From the NCBI GenBank assembly GCA_038250905.1, contig JBBSBV010000001.1:124001-188000 (forward strand): a stretch of DNA of 64,000 nt. The letters are read 5' to 3'. How positions within the stretch are numbered: position 1 is the stretch's first letter; every line of letters begins with the position of its first letter. Positions 44,208-52,300 of this stretch are shown here, one piece after another. The notes under the pieces were generated by a model that had not been told where the DNA came from, did no database searches, and was given only the letters and a program-made list of their open reading frames with translations. The stretch comes from JAENVU01 sp038250905. Its GTDB lineage: Bacteria > Actinomycetota > Acidimicrobiia > IMCC26256 > JAENVU01. Made by a program: the position numbers and the translations under genes.

Positions 44208-45437
44208 TCAGGTGGTACTGACCACGAACGAGACGGTGGTGGTCGCGCTCCCACCGATATTGAGCGTCGAGCCGGTACGTGCGCCCTCGACCTGGTAGTC
44301 CTCGGCGCGGTCACTCACCTGGCGGCACACGTCGAGCAGCATCCGGACCCCGGACGCACCCACGGGGTGTCCGCAGCCGATGAGTCCCCCGGACGGATTC
44401 ATCGGGATCGGCCCGTCGGCGAAGACCTCGCCGTTCTCGATCGCCTTCCAGGAATCGCCTGCGGGCGTGATGCCGTAGTGGTCGATCGCCATGTAATGGG
44501 TCGTGGTGAAGCAGTCGTGGCACTCGATCAGGTCGACGGCCTCGACGCCGGGCAGTCCCGACCGCGCGAACGCGTCGGTGATCGCTCCCCGCACGTGGGG
44601 AAAGACGTATTCGGCCTCGGCCGACTCGGCGAGCTTCCCCGCGAAGCTCATGCGCGCCGTGCGGTGGCCCCATCCGGTGATCCGCGGGACCGCGCCGAGT
44701 GGGATGCCGCGCCGATCGGCCCACTCGGCGGCGAACGACTCGGACGCGAGGATCACCGTCGCCGCGCCATCGGTGATCTGCGAGCAGTCGTGACGTCGTA
44801 ACCGACCGGCGACCACCGGGTTGTCGTGATCGTCGTCGGTGAAGGCACCGGCGGGGAGTTCCCACCGCCGGGTCTGCGCGTTCGGGTTCCGCCGCGCGTT
44901 CTCGAAGCTGCTGGCCGCGATGGCGCGGAGGTGGGCATCGTCGAGGCCGTAGCGCCGGTCGTACTCGTCGCCCAGGGCGGCGAACACCTCGGGCCACACC
45001 ATGGGGATGCCCTCGGTCTCGTCCGGGACCCACGCCGCGGCGCCGAGGTTGGCGACGGCCGTGGCCGTCGGCACATTGCGCATCATCTCCACCCCGACCA
45101 CCAGCGCGACGTCGTAGCGCCGGGATTCGAGATCGGCCATGGCCGCCAGTACCGCCACACTGCCGGACGCGCAGGCGGCTTCGTGGCGGGAGGTCGGCAG
45201 CCCGCCGAACGCTTGGTCGGCCTCCACCAGGAAGCCGCCGAGGTGACCCTGGCCGCAGAAGATCTCCGATGCGAAGTTCCCGACGTGACCCACCTCGATC
45301 GCGTCGGGGTCCAGCCCGGCATCCGCGAGCGCCCCCTGCACCGGCTCGGCGACGAGGTCGGCCAGCGAGGAACCCTCACGGGTCCAGTTCCGGAGGAAGT
45401 CGGTCTGCGCGCCGCCGATGACGTAGGTCGGGCCCAT
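44208..45437 (-). CDS. Thiolase (acetyl-CoA acetyltransferase, SCP-x type)
   Basis: The 409-residue protein has the active-site Cys in HEAACASGSVAV, an intact ECHDCFTTTH motif and GGLIGCGHPVGASGV. Unlike the other thiolase-fold protein at 38752, it has both His and should cleave 3-ketoacyl-CoA. The C-terminal NIGGS lacks the extra Cys, as usual for SCP-x thiolases. It starts 7 nt after the carotenoid oxygenase gene on the same strand, so the two should be on one transcript and this thiolase would complete the beta-oxidation of that pathway. Confidence 0.93.
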   Translation of the reverse strand: MGPTYVIGGAQTDFLRNWTREGSSLADLVAEPVQGALADAGLDPDAIEVGHVGNFASEIFCGQGHLGGFLVEADQAFGGLPTSRHEAACASGSVAVLAAMADLESRRYDVALVVGVEMMRNVPTATAVANLGAAAWVPDETEGIPMVWPEVFAALGDEYDRRYGLDDAHLRAIAASSFENARRNPNAQTRRWELPAGAFTDDDHDNPVVAGRLRRHDCSQITDGAATVILASESFAAEWADRRGIPLGAVPRITGWGHRTARMSFAGKLAESAEAEYVFPHVRGAITDAFARSGLPGVEAVDLIECHDCFTTTHYMAIDHYGITPAGDSWKAIENGEVFADGPIPMNPSGGLIGCGHPVGASGVRMLLDVCRQVSDRAEDYQVEGARTGSTLNIGGSATTTVSFVVSTT

Positions 45438-45444
45438 CGGCGCT

Positions 45445-46857
45445 TCAGACCAACTCGGACTCGGGGACCCACCACGAGTGGTAACCGATGGGTACCCGTT
45501 GTGGGATGCGGATCCGACACACCGGTGCGTCGGTGACGCGGCGCGCATCCACCACGATCACCTCGGAGTCGCCGGTCGCGGCATCGGTGACGAACGTGAG
45601 GACATAGCCGTCGTCGTCGGCGGCCGTGGCACCGACCCGCGGCGCGAACACCGTCTCGCCGCCGTACCGACCGTCACCGTAGGAATGGGTCTCGGACGCG
45701 CCGGTTCCGGTGTCGTACTTGAGGAACCCGTCGAAGAGGAGTTCCGGGGCCGGCGCGATGCGTGGGCTGTACGAGAACTGCGACGGACGGCCGAGGAGTC
45801 GGTTGTCCATGCGCGGGAACTCGGCCATCACGTCGTCGAGCACGCGCTCGCGCACGGTGCCGGTGACGAGGTCGAAGCGCCATTCGTGCAGGAACGGTTC
45901 GAGGCGCAACACGTCGATGTGCGGGATGCGATCGCAGTCGCCCTCCTGCAAAGGGTTCTCGATCCGACACCCGACGAGCACGATCTCGTCGCCCGATTCC
46001 CACGCGTTGATCGTGTGGTACATGTAGCAACACTCGGCCTCGAACCACTGCACGGTGTCACCATCGCCGTGCCGCGGGATGATCCCGAAGCGCGCGGGGA
46101 GGTCGGTGCGGAACGTGAGCTTGGTGCGACCCTGCGCCAGCAGTTCCGGGTCCCACATCAGCGGGAAGTCCATGAGGATCGTGAAGTGTTCCGTGATCGC
46201 GAGGTCGTGGAGGAGCCGCGGTCCGGGGAGGTCGACCTCGGTCCGGTGGACGAGCGTGCCGTCGGCGCCCACCACGCCGTAGGTGAGGTAGGGCGGCAGC
46301 ACGTCGTAGTCGAACACGATGAGTTCGTTGGTCACCGCGTCGAGCTTCGGGTGCGCGGTGAGGCTGGGCAGCGTGCCGCCGAAGTCGAACCGGCCGACGG
46401 TGTCGAGCGACGGCACGTCGATCTCGTAACAGGGTCCGCCGAGCCACCAGAGGGCGAGCAGCCGGCCGCGGTGAAACACGAGGTCGGTGTTCGCAGTGTC
46501 CTTGAACGGACCTCCAGGGTGACGGAAGTCGGGCCGTTCGTTGATGCCGGACCAGACCGCCTCGCCTACCGCGGTCTCCGCCGCGAGCACTTCGGTGGCG
46601 ATGTACCGGTTGCGGTATACCGCCTTGCCGTTCTCGAAGTGCACTGCGTGCACCATGCCGTCACCGTCGAACCAGTGGTACCGACCGGGCGGCGGGTACT
46701 TGGGATTCGACCCGTTCCGCACGTAGACCCCCGAGAGGTCGGCGGGCAGGTCACCGATCACCTCGCACTCGGCCGTGATCTCGGTGTCGATCGGTGCGAA
46801 CGGACCTTCGAGGTACGGGTTCGGCACCGTCTCGCGGCGTTCGACGACTGCAGTCAT
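45445..46857 (-). CDS. Carotenoid cleavage oxygenase (RPE65 family)
   Basis: This 470-residue seven-bladed propeller carries the four iron-binding His: LTAHPKLD, LLHDLAIT, YHTINAWE and GYHSWWVP at the C-terminus. The N-terminal VYVRNGSNPKYPP and GDGMVHAV are family hallmarks. Such non-heme Fe(II) enzymes split a double bond of carotenoids, apocarotenoids, stilbenes or isoeugenol-like compounds with O2. A very strong ribosome site (GAGGAGGG) stands just before ATG 46857, and a TAGGCT box lies upstream. The gene lies between a CoA-transferase-type hydrolase and a thiolase, an uncommon setting that suggests catabolic use. Confidence 0.95.
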   Translation of the reverse strand: MTAVVERRETVPNPYLEGPFAPIDTEITAECEVIGDLPADLSGVYVRNGSNPKYPPPGRYHWFDGDGMVHAVHFENGKAVYRNRYIATEVLAAETAVGEAVWSGINERPDFRHPGGPFKDTANTDLVFHRGRLLALWWLGGPCYEIDVPSLDTVGRFDFGGTLPSLTAHPKLDAVTNELIVFDYDVLPPYLTYGVVGADGTLVHRTEVDLPGPRLLHDLAITEHFTILMDFPLMWDPELLAQGRTKLTFRTDLPARFGIIPRHGDGDTVQWFEAECCYMYHTINAWESGDEIVLVGCRIENPLQEGDCDRIPHIDVLRLEPFLHEWRFDLVTGTVRERVLDDVMAEFPRMDNRLLGRPSQFSYSPRIAPAPELLFDGFLKYDTGTGASETHSYGDGRYGGETVFAPRVGATAADDDGYVLTFVTDAATGDSEVIVVDARRVTDAPVCRIRIPQRVPIGYHSWWVPESELV

Positions 46858-46934
46858 GGACCCTCCTCGTGCCGGTCCCCCACGGTCCGAAACACCCGTG
46901 GAGCCTACCGACGCTCGAGTGCGCGCCGTGGCGG

Positions 46935-48611
46935 TCAGCCGCGGAGGAACCAGCCGTGCGGATCCCAGCCCCGTAGCGCGGCGATCTCGTCGCCGGTGGG
47001 ACCTGGGAGTTCCCGGATGTCGGGGGCCACGGTCAGGTCCCACCCGCACGCGGCCACGGCCTGAGCAACGCGATCGGCGAGTGGTTCCACACCTGCGGGG
47101 ACTGCGGTGAGCACGAGTTCGCCGTTCCGCTTCTCGAGGATCCCGAGGTCGGTGACCAGCGCCATCACCGCGTGACCGGGCGAGGTGACATAGCCACACT
47201 CGGCGGGCGTGCGCTGGGGCGTGAGGGTCGCCACCACCACGTTCTCCACCGCGACCGACGCAACATCGTTCCCGCCGCCGGAGCCGACGAGGAACGGACC
47301 GTCGGGGATGAGTGTCGAGTTGATGTTGCCGGCCCGGTCGATCTGCGCGCCGCCCAGGCAGCCGAGGGTGGTGGTACCCGTTCCGCCGACGAGCGCGCCG
47401 AGCACCATCGCCGCGTCGCCGAGCATCGTGGCGGTCGGAAAGCTGCCGTGGTTGAGGACGAACGGATCGCCGGTCATCGGAACGTAGCCCCACATGCCGA
47501 TCTCGGCGGTGAGTTGCACGTCGTGACCGGCCTCGCGAGCCACCTGCACTCCCAACCACGCCGCGAGGTTGGCGACGCCGGCTCCCGCGAGCACCGCATG
47601 GGCGCCGAGCACAGCCACCCGCTCGGCCAGGTGGCGGGCGGCGTAGGTCGCGGCGCGTTCCCACGCGTTGACGGGTGCTTCGAGGTCCGGTGTCGTCATC
47701 GCCGCGATCCGAGCGTGCTCGACGGGATCGGCCTTCGCCTGCAGTGCTTCGATCCGCGCTCGCCCGAGCCGCTCGAGATACTCACCCTGGTCCGCCGGTT
47801 CGAGCACCCAGTGCCGGATCCATTCGTCGTAGTCGTCCCGCCGGGTCGCGGCCCGCGCTTCGATCCAGAAGTCGTAGTCCTCGCCGTAGCCGTCGACGGG
47901 GAGGTCGCGCGCGAACAGGCCACCCGGATGCGCGCCCAGCGGCACCTCGCACACCGCGAGCACCCGGTGCGCAGGGATCCGGACGTGGTTCGCGTACTCA
48001 CGGAGGTCGTCCACGACGCGTTCCACCGTGGCGATGACCCCGCGTCGGGCGCCGAGCGCGCCCCACACCCCTTCGAGCAGCGGTGCCGCCACCGCGAGGT
48101 TCCCGGCGCGGTCGGCCACCGGCGCGTGGAGGATCGCAACATCGGCCTGCAACGGAGCGAGGAGCCCGACCGGCCCGAACGGCGAGTCGACCGTCGCGTA
48201 GCCCTCGTTGTCCGCCATCGAGGAATCCGCGATGGATCGCGTCGCGATCGCGGGCAACCCGCGCGCGCCGGCTTCGAGTCGTTGTGCGAACGCGAGGAAC
48301 GACCAGTGCTCCACCGCCACCTCGCCACTCGAATACGCACGCTGGAACCACGGGTTCGGTGTGAAGTTGGGGAAGGTGTCGCCGCTGTACCCCGTGATCA
48401 CCTGCTTCACGAGCCCGCCGCGGAAGAACAATGCGCCGAGACTCGAGAGGCTCAGCATCACCAGGGTGAACTGCGGGTCCCGGCCCCACCACTGGCGGAC
48501 CACCTCACGCGCCGCCGCACTCCAGCGCGAGTGGCCGACCACGAGATGGAGCGAGTCACCGGCCCGTACGTGCTCGCGCACGGCGGCTGCGACGGTCGTG
48601 AACTCGGCCAC
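46935..48611 (-). CDS. Fused two-domain class I CoA-transferase, IpdAB-like
   Basis: The 558-residue protein joins an alpha-type domain (about 1-290) and a beta-type domain (about 300-558), normally separate subunits. The alpha part has NPWFQRAYSSGEVAVEHW, which recalls the IpdA region with its catalytic Glu. The beta part has AEIGMWGYVP, GGAQIDRAGNINST and GSGGGNDVAS, as in IpdB and glutaconate CoA-transferases. IpdAB hydrolyses the last steroid ring as a CoA ester. It follows the acyl-CoA dehydrogenase by 3 nt and precedes the carotenoid oxygenase by 77 nt. Ring opening of a cyclic CoA ester is an attractive but unproven role. Confidence 0.87.
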   Translation of the reverse strand: MAEFTTVAAAVREHVRAGDSLHLVVGHSRWSAAAREVVRQWWGRDPQFTLVMLSLSSLGALFFRGGLVKQVITGYSGDTFPNFTPNPWFQRAYSSGEVAVEHWSFLAFAQRLEAGARGLPAIATRSIADSSMADNEGYATVDSPFGPVGLLAPLQADVAILHAPVADRAGNLAVAAPLLEGVWGALGARRGVIATVERVVDDLREYANHVRIPAHRVLAVCEVPLGAHPGGLFARDLPVDGYGEDYDFWIEARAATRRDDYDEWIRHWVLEPADQGEYLERLGRARIEALQAKADPVEHARIAAMTTPDLEAPVNAWERAATYAARHLAERVAVLGAHAVLAGAGVANLAAWLGVQVAREAGHDVQLTAEIGMWGYVPMTGDPFVLNHGSFPTATMLGDAAMVLGALVGGTGTTTLGCLGGAQIDRAGNINSTLIPDGPFLVGSGGGNDVASVAVENVVVATLTPQRTPAECGYVTSPGHAVMALVTDLGILEKRNGELVLTAVPAGVEPLADRVAQAVAACGWDLTVAPDIRELPGPTGDEIAALRGWDPHGWFLRG

Positions 48612-48614
48612 GCG

Positions 48615-49688
48615 TCAGCTCGCGCCGAGTACGGCATCGGCTACACGCGCGCGATGCCACGACTGGCTCCCGCCGAGCACGTCGTTCTGCTTCGCCCGCT
48701 GGTACAGCACCCCGGCGCGCGAATCCCACGTGAACCCGACCGCGCCGTGGACCTGGATGTTCTCCGCGGTCGTCATCACCGCCGCCTCACCCATCTGCGC
48801 CTTGGCGATCGCCGCGGCGCGGGCCCGGTCGGGTGCGTCGACATCCGAGGCCCACGCCGCGTAGTGGACACCCACCCGGCCGAGCTCGGTGGCGTGCAAC
48901 ATGTCGACCAGCTTGTGTTGGATCGCCTGGTGCGACGCGATCGGCCGGTCGAACTGCACCCGGTGCTCGGCGTAGTCCATCGCCATCGCGATCGACGCGT
49001 CGCACACCCCGGTGAGTTCGGCGGCCAGGGCGACCGCGGTGTCGTCGGCGATCGCCCGCCAGATGTCGGTGTGGTCATCGTCGGGGCCGACGGGTTCCGC
49101 CACCGTCTCGTCGAGAACCAGTCGGCCGGCCGAGCGGGTGGCATCGATCGTCGGCACCGGCGCACACTCGGCACCGGTCACGCGGAAGGTGTGCAACCCG
49201 TCCGGCGTGCGGGCCACCACGAGAATCCAATCCGCAGCCGGTCCGTCGAGCACGAGCGACTTCTCACCGGAGATCACCCAGTCGGCACCGCGACGGCGAG
49301 CGCGGGTCCGCACGCGGTCGACGGGATCGGCGTGGCCCGACTCCTCGAAGGCCACGGTCCCGACTGCGCCGGCTGCAAGGTCGCGGAACGCGTCGTCGAG
49401 ACCGAGCCGCCGCGCGGCCACCGTCGCGATCACCGCCGACGCCAGGTACGGGCCCGGGAACGCGACCCGCCCCATCTCCTCCAGCACCACGACCGCGTCG
49501 ACCAGACCGAGACCGAGTCCACCGAACCCGACCGGAACGAGCAACCCCGTCCACCCCAGATCGACGAGCGCCTTCCAGTCCTCCGCGTCGAGCCCATCCC
49601 GCGCGTCCGACCGCGCGACCCAGTCGTTCATGAACGACCGCACCGCATCCCGCAACGCGTCTTGATCTTCCGAGAACTGAAAATCCAT
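48615..49688 (-). CDS. Acyl-CoA dehydrogenase, short (partner-subunit) type
   Basis: The 357-residue protein has the dehydrogenase fold ends (MDFQFSEDQDALRDAVRSFM and IQVHGAVGFTWDSRAGVLYQRAK) but no SEPxAGSD motif; the matching region reads VAFEESGHADP. It has the same length and pattern as the protein at 31995. The full-length dehydrogenase at 49749 is divergently transcribed from the same 60-bp region, so the two are likely subunits of one heteromeric enzyme. It starts the operon that continues with the CoA-transferase and carotenoid oxygenase. Confidence 0.88.
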   Translation of the reverse strand: MDFQFSEDQDALRDAVRSFMNDWVARSDARDGLDAEDWKALVDLGWTGLLVPVGFGGLGLGLVDAVVVLEEMGRVAFPGPYLASAVIATVAARRLGLDDAFRDLAAGAVGTVAFEESGHADPVDRVRTRARRRGADWVISGEKSLVLDGPAADWILVVARTPDGLHTFRVTGAECAPVPTIDATRSAGRLVLDETVAEPVGPDDDHTDIWRAIADDTAVALAAELTGVCDASIAMAMDYAEHRVQFDRPIASHQAIQHKLVDMLHATELGRVGVHYAAWASDVDAPDRARAAAIAKAQMGEAAVMTTAENIQVHGAVGFTWDSRAGVLYQRAKQNDVLGGSQSWHRARVADAVLGAS

Positions 49689-49711
49689 CTCTTCCGCTCT
49701 TGCGACTTCGT

Positions 49712-49739
49712 CGCAGGCGACAGGCCGCCTGCGTAGGCT
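49712..49739. promoter_or_regulatory. Inverted repeat and -10 box between divergent dehydrogenase genes
   Basis: CGCAGGCG (49712-49719) and CGCCTGCG (49726-49733) are a perfect 8-bp inverted repeat with a 6-nt spacer. It directly abuts TAGGCT (49734-49739), which is 9 nt before ATG 49749. A regulator bound here could control both directions. Confidence 0.6.
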
Positions 49740-49748
49740 CGGCATGTT

Positions 49749-50954
49749 ATGGATTTTTCGCTGACGGCCGAGGACATCGCGTTCCGGGACGAACTGCGGC
49801 GTTGGCTCGACACCGCGCTCCCCCCGTTCCTCCGGGACTGGACCGACGACGACGACGCGGATGTCGACGCGTTCGAGCGCACGCAGGCCCGCCGCAAGGA
49901 CTGGCAGCGCCGCCTCGATGCCGACGGGTGGGCCGCGATCAACTGGCCTCGGTCCTGGCACGGCCGCGAGGCGACGCCGGTCCAGAACGCGATCTACTCC
50001 GAGGAGATGGCGCGGGTGAAGGCACCCGGCGTCTACAACGCCAACGGGATCTGGCAGATCGGCCCGATGATCCTGCAGTGGGGTACCGAGGAACAGCAAC
50101 AACGGTGGCTGCCCGGCATCCTCTCGGCCGACGAACACTGGTGCCAGGGCTTCAGCGAACCGGAGGCCGGTTCAGACCTCGCCAACATGCGGACGCTCGC
50201 CATCGGTGACGGCGAGGAGTACGTGGTCAACGGCCAGAAGACCTGGATCTCGTCCGCGCACCTCGCCCAGTGGGGACTGTTCCTCCTCCGAACCGACCCG
50301 ACGGCCTTCGAGCGTGGTGCGAAACACGAGGGCATCACTGCGTTCATCGTCGACATGAACACGCCCGGGATCAAGTGCCGGCCGATCCGCGACATCACCG
50401 GCGACACGATGCTCAACGAGGTGTTCTTCACCGACGCCGTGCTCCCGGTCGACTGCCGACTCGGTGGCGAGGGCGAAGGCTGGCAGGTGGCGATGAGCAC
50501 GCTCGGCCACGAGCGCGTCGGTACCGCGGGCCTCTCGATCACCATGGCCGCCGATCTGCGGGCCATGATCGCCGCGGCACGCGTGGTCAACCCCGACGCC
50601 CTACGCGACCCCGCGCTCCGAGACCGCGTCGGGCGCGCGTTCGCCGAGATCGAGCTGACCCGGCTGCTCAACTACCGCGCCCTCACGAAGATCAGCAAGG
50701 GTCAACCGAACTGGCCCGAGGTCCCCCTCGCGAAACTGCAGTGGTCGTCGATCGCGCAGCACCTCGCCGAGTTGGCCGTCGACCTGCTCGGCCCCGAAGG
50801 ACTCATCATCAAGGGTGGTCCCGGCGCGGTGGACGGCGGCGTCCACGCCCGCAACTACTCCTGGCAGCGGTACACATCGATCGGCGCCGGCGCGACCGAG
50901 ATCCAGAAGAACATCATCGCCAAGAAGGCCCTGCGGATGGTTTCGCGTTTCTGA
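49749..50954 (+). CDS. Acyl-CoA dehydrogenase, canonical (FadE) subunit
   Basis: The 401-residue protein has GFSEPEAGSDLANMRT, NGQKTWISSAHLA and C-terminal IGAGATEIQKNIIAKKALRM. It is of the same large subtype as the protein at 35078 (N-terminal WLDTALPPFLRDW and WPRSWHGREA). Together with the divergent short dehydrogenase it forms a probable alpha/beta pair, as in FadE28-FadE29. It is monocistronic as far as can be seen. Confidence 0.93.
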   Translation: MDFSLTAEDIAFRDELRRWLDTALPPFLRDWTDDDDADVDAFERTQARRKDWQRRLDADGWAAINWPRSWHGREATPVQNAIYSEEMARVKAPGVYNANGIWQIGPMILQWGTEEQQQRWLPGILSADEHWCQGFSEPEAGSDLANMRTLAIGDGEEYVVNGQKTWISSAHLAQWGLFLLRTDPTAFERGAKHEGITAFIVDMNTPGIKCRPIRDITGDTMLNEVFFTDAVLPVDCRLGGEGEGWQVAMSTLGHERVGTAGLSITMAADLRAMIAAARVVNPDALRDPALRDRVGRAFAEIELTRLLNYRALTKISKGQPNWPEVPLAKLQWSSIAQHLAELAVDLLGPEGLIIKGGPGAVDGGVHARNYSWQRYTSIGAGATEIQKNIIAKKALRMVSRF

Positions 50955-51034
50955 CGGCAGTACGCCCCGCTTTGGTGGCTTTGCCCGGGGTGCGCCACAA
51001 TGATCGCTGATCACGGACCGGGCAGGAGCAAAGG

Positions 51035-51349
51035 GTGGAGTTCGTCGTTGTCATCGTCGCGGGATACGTCGTGGGTTTGCCCGCGCTCCGTTGGACCTTG
51101 CGCGACGTGCATCGGGTCCATCCGCACCTCTGGGACACCTTCGGACACCCGCTTCCCTGGCGCCGCGCCGCAGCACTCTCGTACCTCGCCGGCGGGTGGC
51201 CGGCGATCGGGGCCGCGTTGGTGTGGCGCCTCAGTCCGACGCGCCGACGGTGTCTGACGGTCCGCCGACAATGGCACGAGCGTCGGCAGACTCCGGACGC
51301 AATCGTCGATCCGTCACGAAACGGTGCAGGACGATCGCCGATGACGTGA
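51035..51349 (+). CDS. Small hypothetical protein, possibly membrane-associated
   Basis: I do not recognise this 104-residue reading frame, which starts at GTG 51035. The first 20 residues (EFVVVIVAGYVVGLPALRW) are hydrophobic, and a second hydrophobic stretch lies at about 45-65. The tail is basic. Its last 119 nt overlap the 3' end of the convergent plsY, which lowers confidence in the annotated C-terminus. GGAG-like bases precede the start. It may be real with a shorter end or a chance frame in GC-rich DNA. Confidence 0.45.
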   Translation: MEFVVVIVAGYVVGLPALRWTLRDVHRVHPHLWDTFGHPLPWRRAAALSYLAGGWPAIGAALVWRLSPTRRRCLTVRRQWHERRQTPDAIVDPSRNGAGRSPMT

Positions 51350-51905
51350 GCGCGGCGATCGGCATCGCCATCGACGCCTCGGGGCCCCAGAGGTTCGGCC
51401 AACCTCTTCGTGCCCACACCACTCCGCTCCCCACCCATCCCGCTCCGAGTGCGATCGAGATCGCGAGCGCGCGCCGCCGGGGCGACAGCGCACCGAGACT
51501 CCCGGTGACGACTTCGACCGGCAGTGCAGCAGGGAACGTCGCCAGGAACTGACCGATACCGGTGGCGACCCCCTTGCCGCCCCGGAACCCGGACCACACC
51601 GGGTAGCAGTGGCCGACGATCGCGGCCGTGCCGCCGACGTGTGCGCCGAGATCACCGGCGATCGCCCGACCGACGAAAGCAGCTGCGGCACCTTTCCCGA
51701 CGTCGGCGACGCCGACGGCCGCTCCCCATTGTCGGCCCAGGACACCGAGGGCGTTGAAGGCACCGGGGTTGCCCGAACCCACGGACCGGAGATCCACCGA
51801 CCCACGGGTCGCGAGACGCGTGGCGATGTCGGCTGACGGGATCGTGCCGAGCAGGTACCCCACGCCCGCGGCGATTCCGATGACCTGGAGTCGACGGTCA
51901 GTCAC
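51231..51905 (-). CDS. plsY: Acyl-phosphate:glycerol-3-phosphate acyltransferase
   Basis: This 224-residue membrane protein has the PlsY loops: GSGNPGAFNALGVLG, ADVGKGAAAAFVG and GHCYPVWSGFRGGKGVATG. PlsY transfers an acyl group from acyl-phosphate to glycerol-3-phosphate, the first step of phospholipid and triacylglycerol synthesis. It reads from GTG 51905. The C-terminal 25 residues are hydrophilic and overlap the small gene on the other strand. No plsX is adjacent. The link to the WS/DGAT gene nearby is metabolic only. Confidence 0.9.
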   Translation of the reverse strand: MTDRRLQVIGIAAGVGYLLGTIPSADIATRLATRGSVDLRSVGSGNPGAFNALGVLGRQWGAAVGVADVGKGAAAAFVGRAIAGDLGAHVGGTAAIVGHCYPVWSGFRGGKGVATGIGQFLATFPAALPVEVVTGSLGALSPRRRALAISIALGAGWVGSGVVWARRGWPNLWGPEASMAMPIAALTSSAIVLHRFVTDRRLRPESADARAIVGGPSDTVGASD

Positions 51906-51953
51906 CCGCGAGCATCCGTCGTTCTGCGGTGCGTGGCGCGATGCGTCATGCGC

Positions 51954-52241
51954 TCACGCGGCGGTGCGGCGGCGCTTCATCTGGGACGAGCTGCCGTAGG
52001 TCCCCAGGTCGACGAGGAGGGCGACGACCACGAGGATCCAACCGAAGCCGGTGACGCCGGTGCCTCGTGCGTAACAGAGCGACCAGGCCAGCGTCGTCCA
52101 CGGGAGGAACAGGAAGCCGACGAGCCCCATCCAGAAATGGTCGAACGCGATTCCCATCCGATCGGTGAACAGCCAGACGAAGAACACCGCCAACCGGGGC
52201 GACACCATCGCGAACAACGCCACCACACAACCACAGCCCAT
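51954..52241 (-). CDS. Small conserved membrane protein
   Basis: The 95-residue protein has three hydrophobic segments (VVALFAMVSPRLAVFFVWLF, FWMGLVGFLFLPWTTLAW and GWILVVVALLVDLGTYG) and a basic C-terminus (MKRRRTAA). Similar short proteins of this pattern are widespread in Actinobacteria and have no assigned function. A TACGCT box is 8 nt before ATG 52241. Confidence 0.85.
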   Translation of the reverse strand: MGCGCVVALFAMVSPRLAVFFVWLFTDRMGIAFDHFWMGLVGFLFLPWTTLAWSLCYARGTGVTGFGWILVVVALLVDLGTYGSSSQMKRRRTAA

Positions 52242-52249
52242 GCGCCGGC

Positions 52250-52255
52250 AGCGTA
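52250..52255 (-). promoter_or_regulatory. Leaderless-type -10 box (TACGCT) of the small membrane protein gene
   Basis: On the minus strand TACGCT is 8 nt before ATG 52241. Confidence 0.5.
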
Positions 52256-52300
52256 TGACCCGTCGGCTCGGCGCGCGTCGGGCCGGATGTCACGTCGTCC

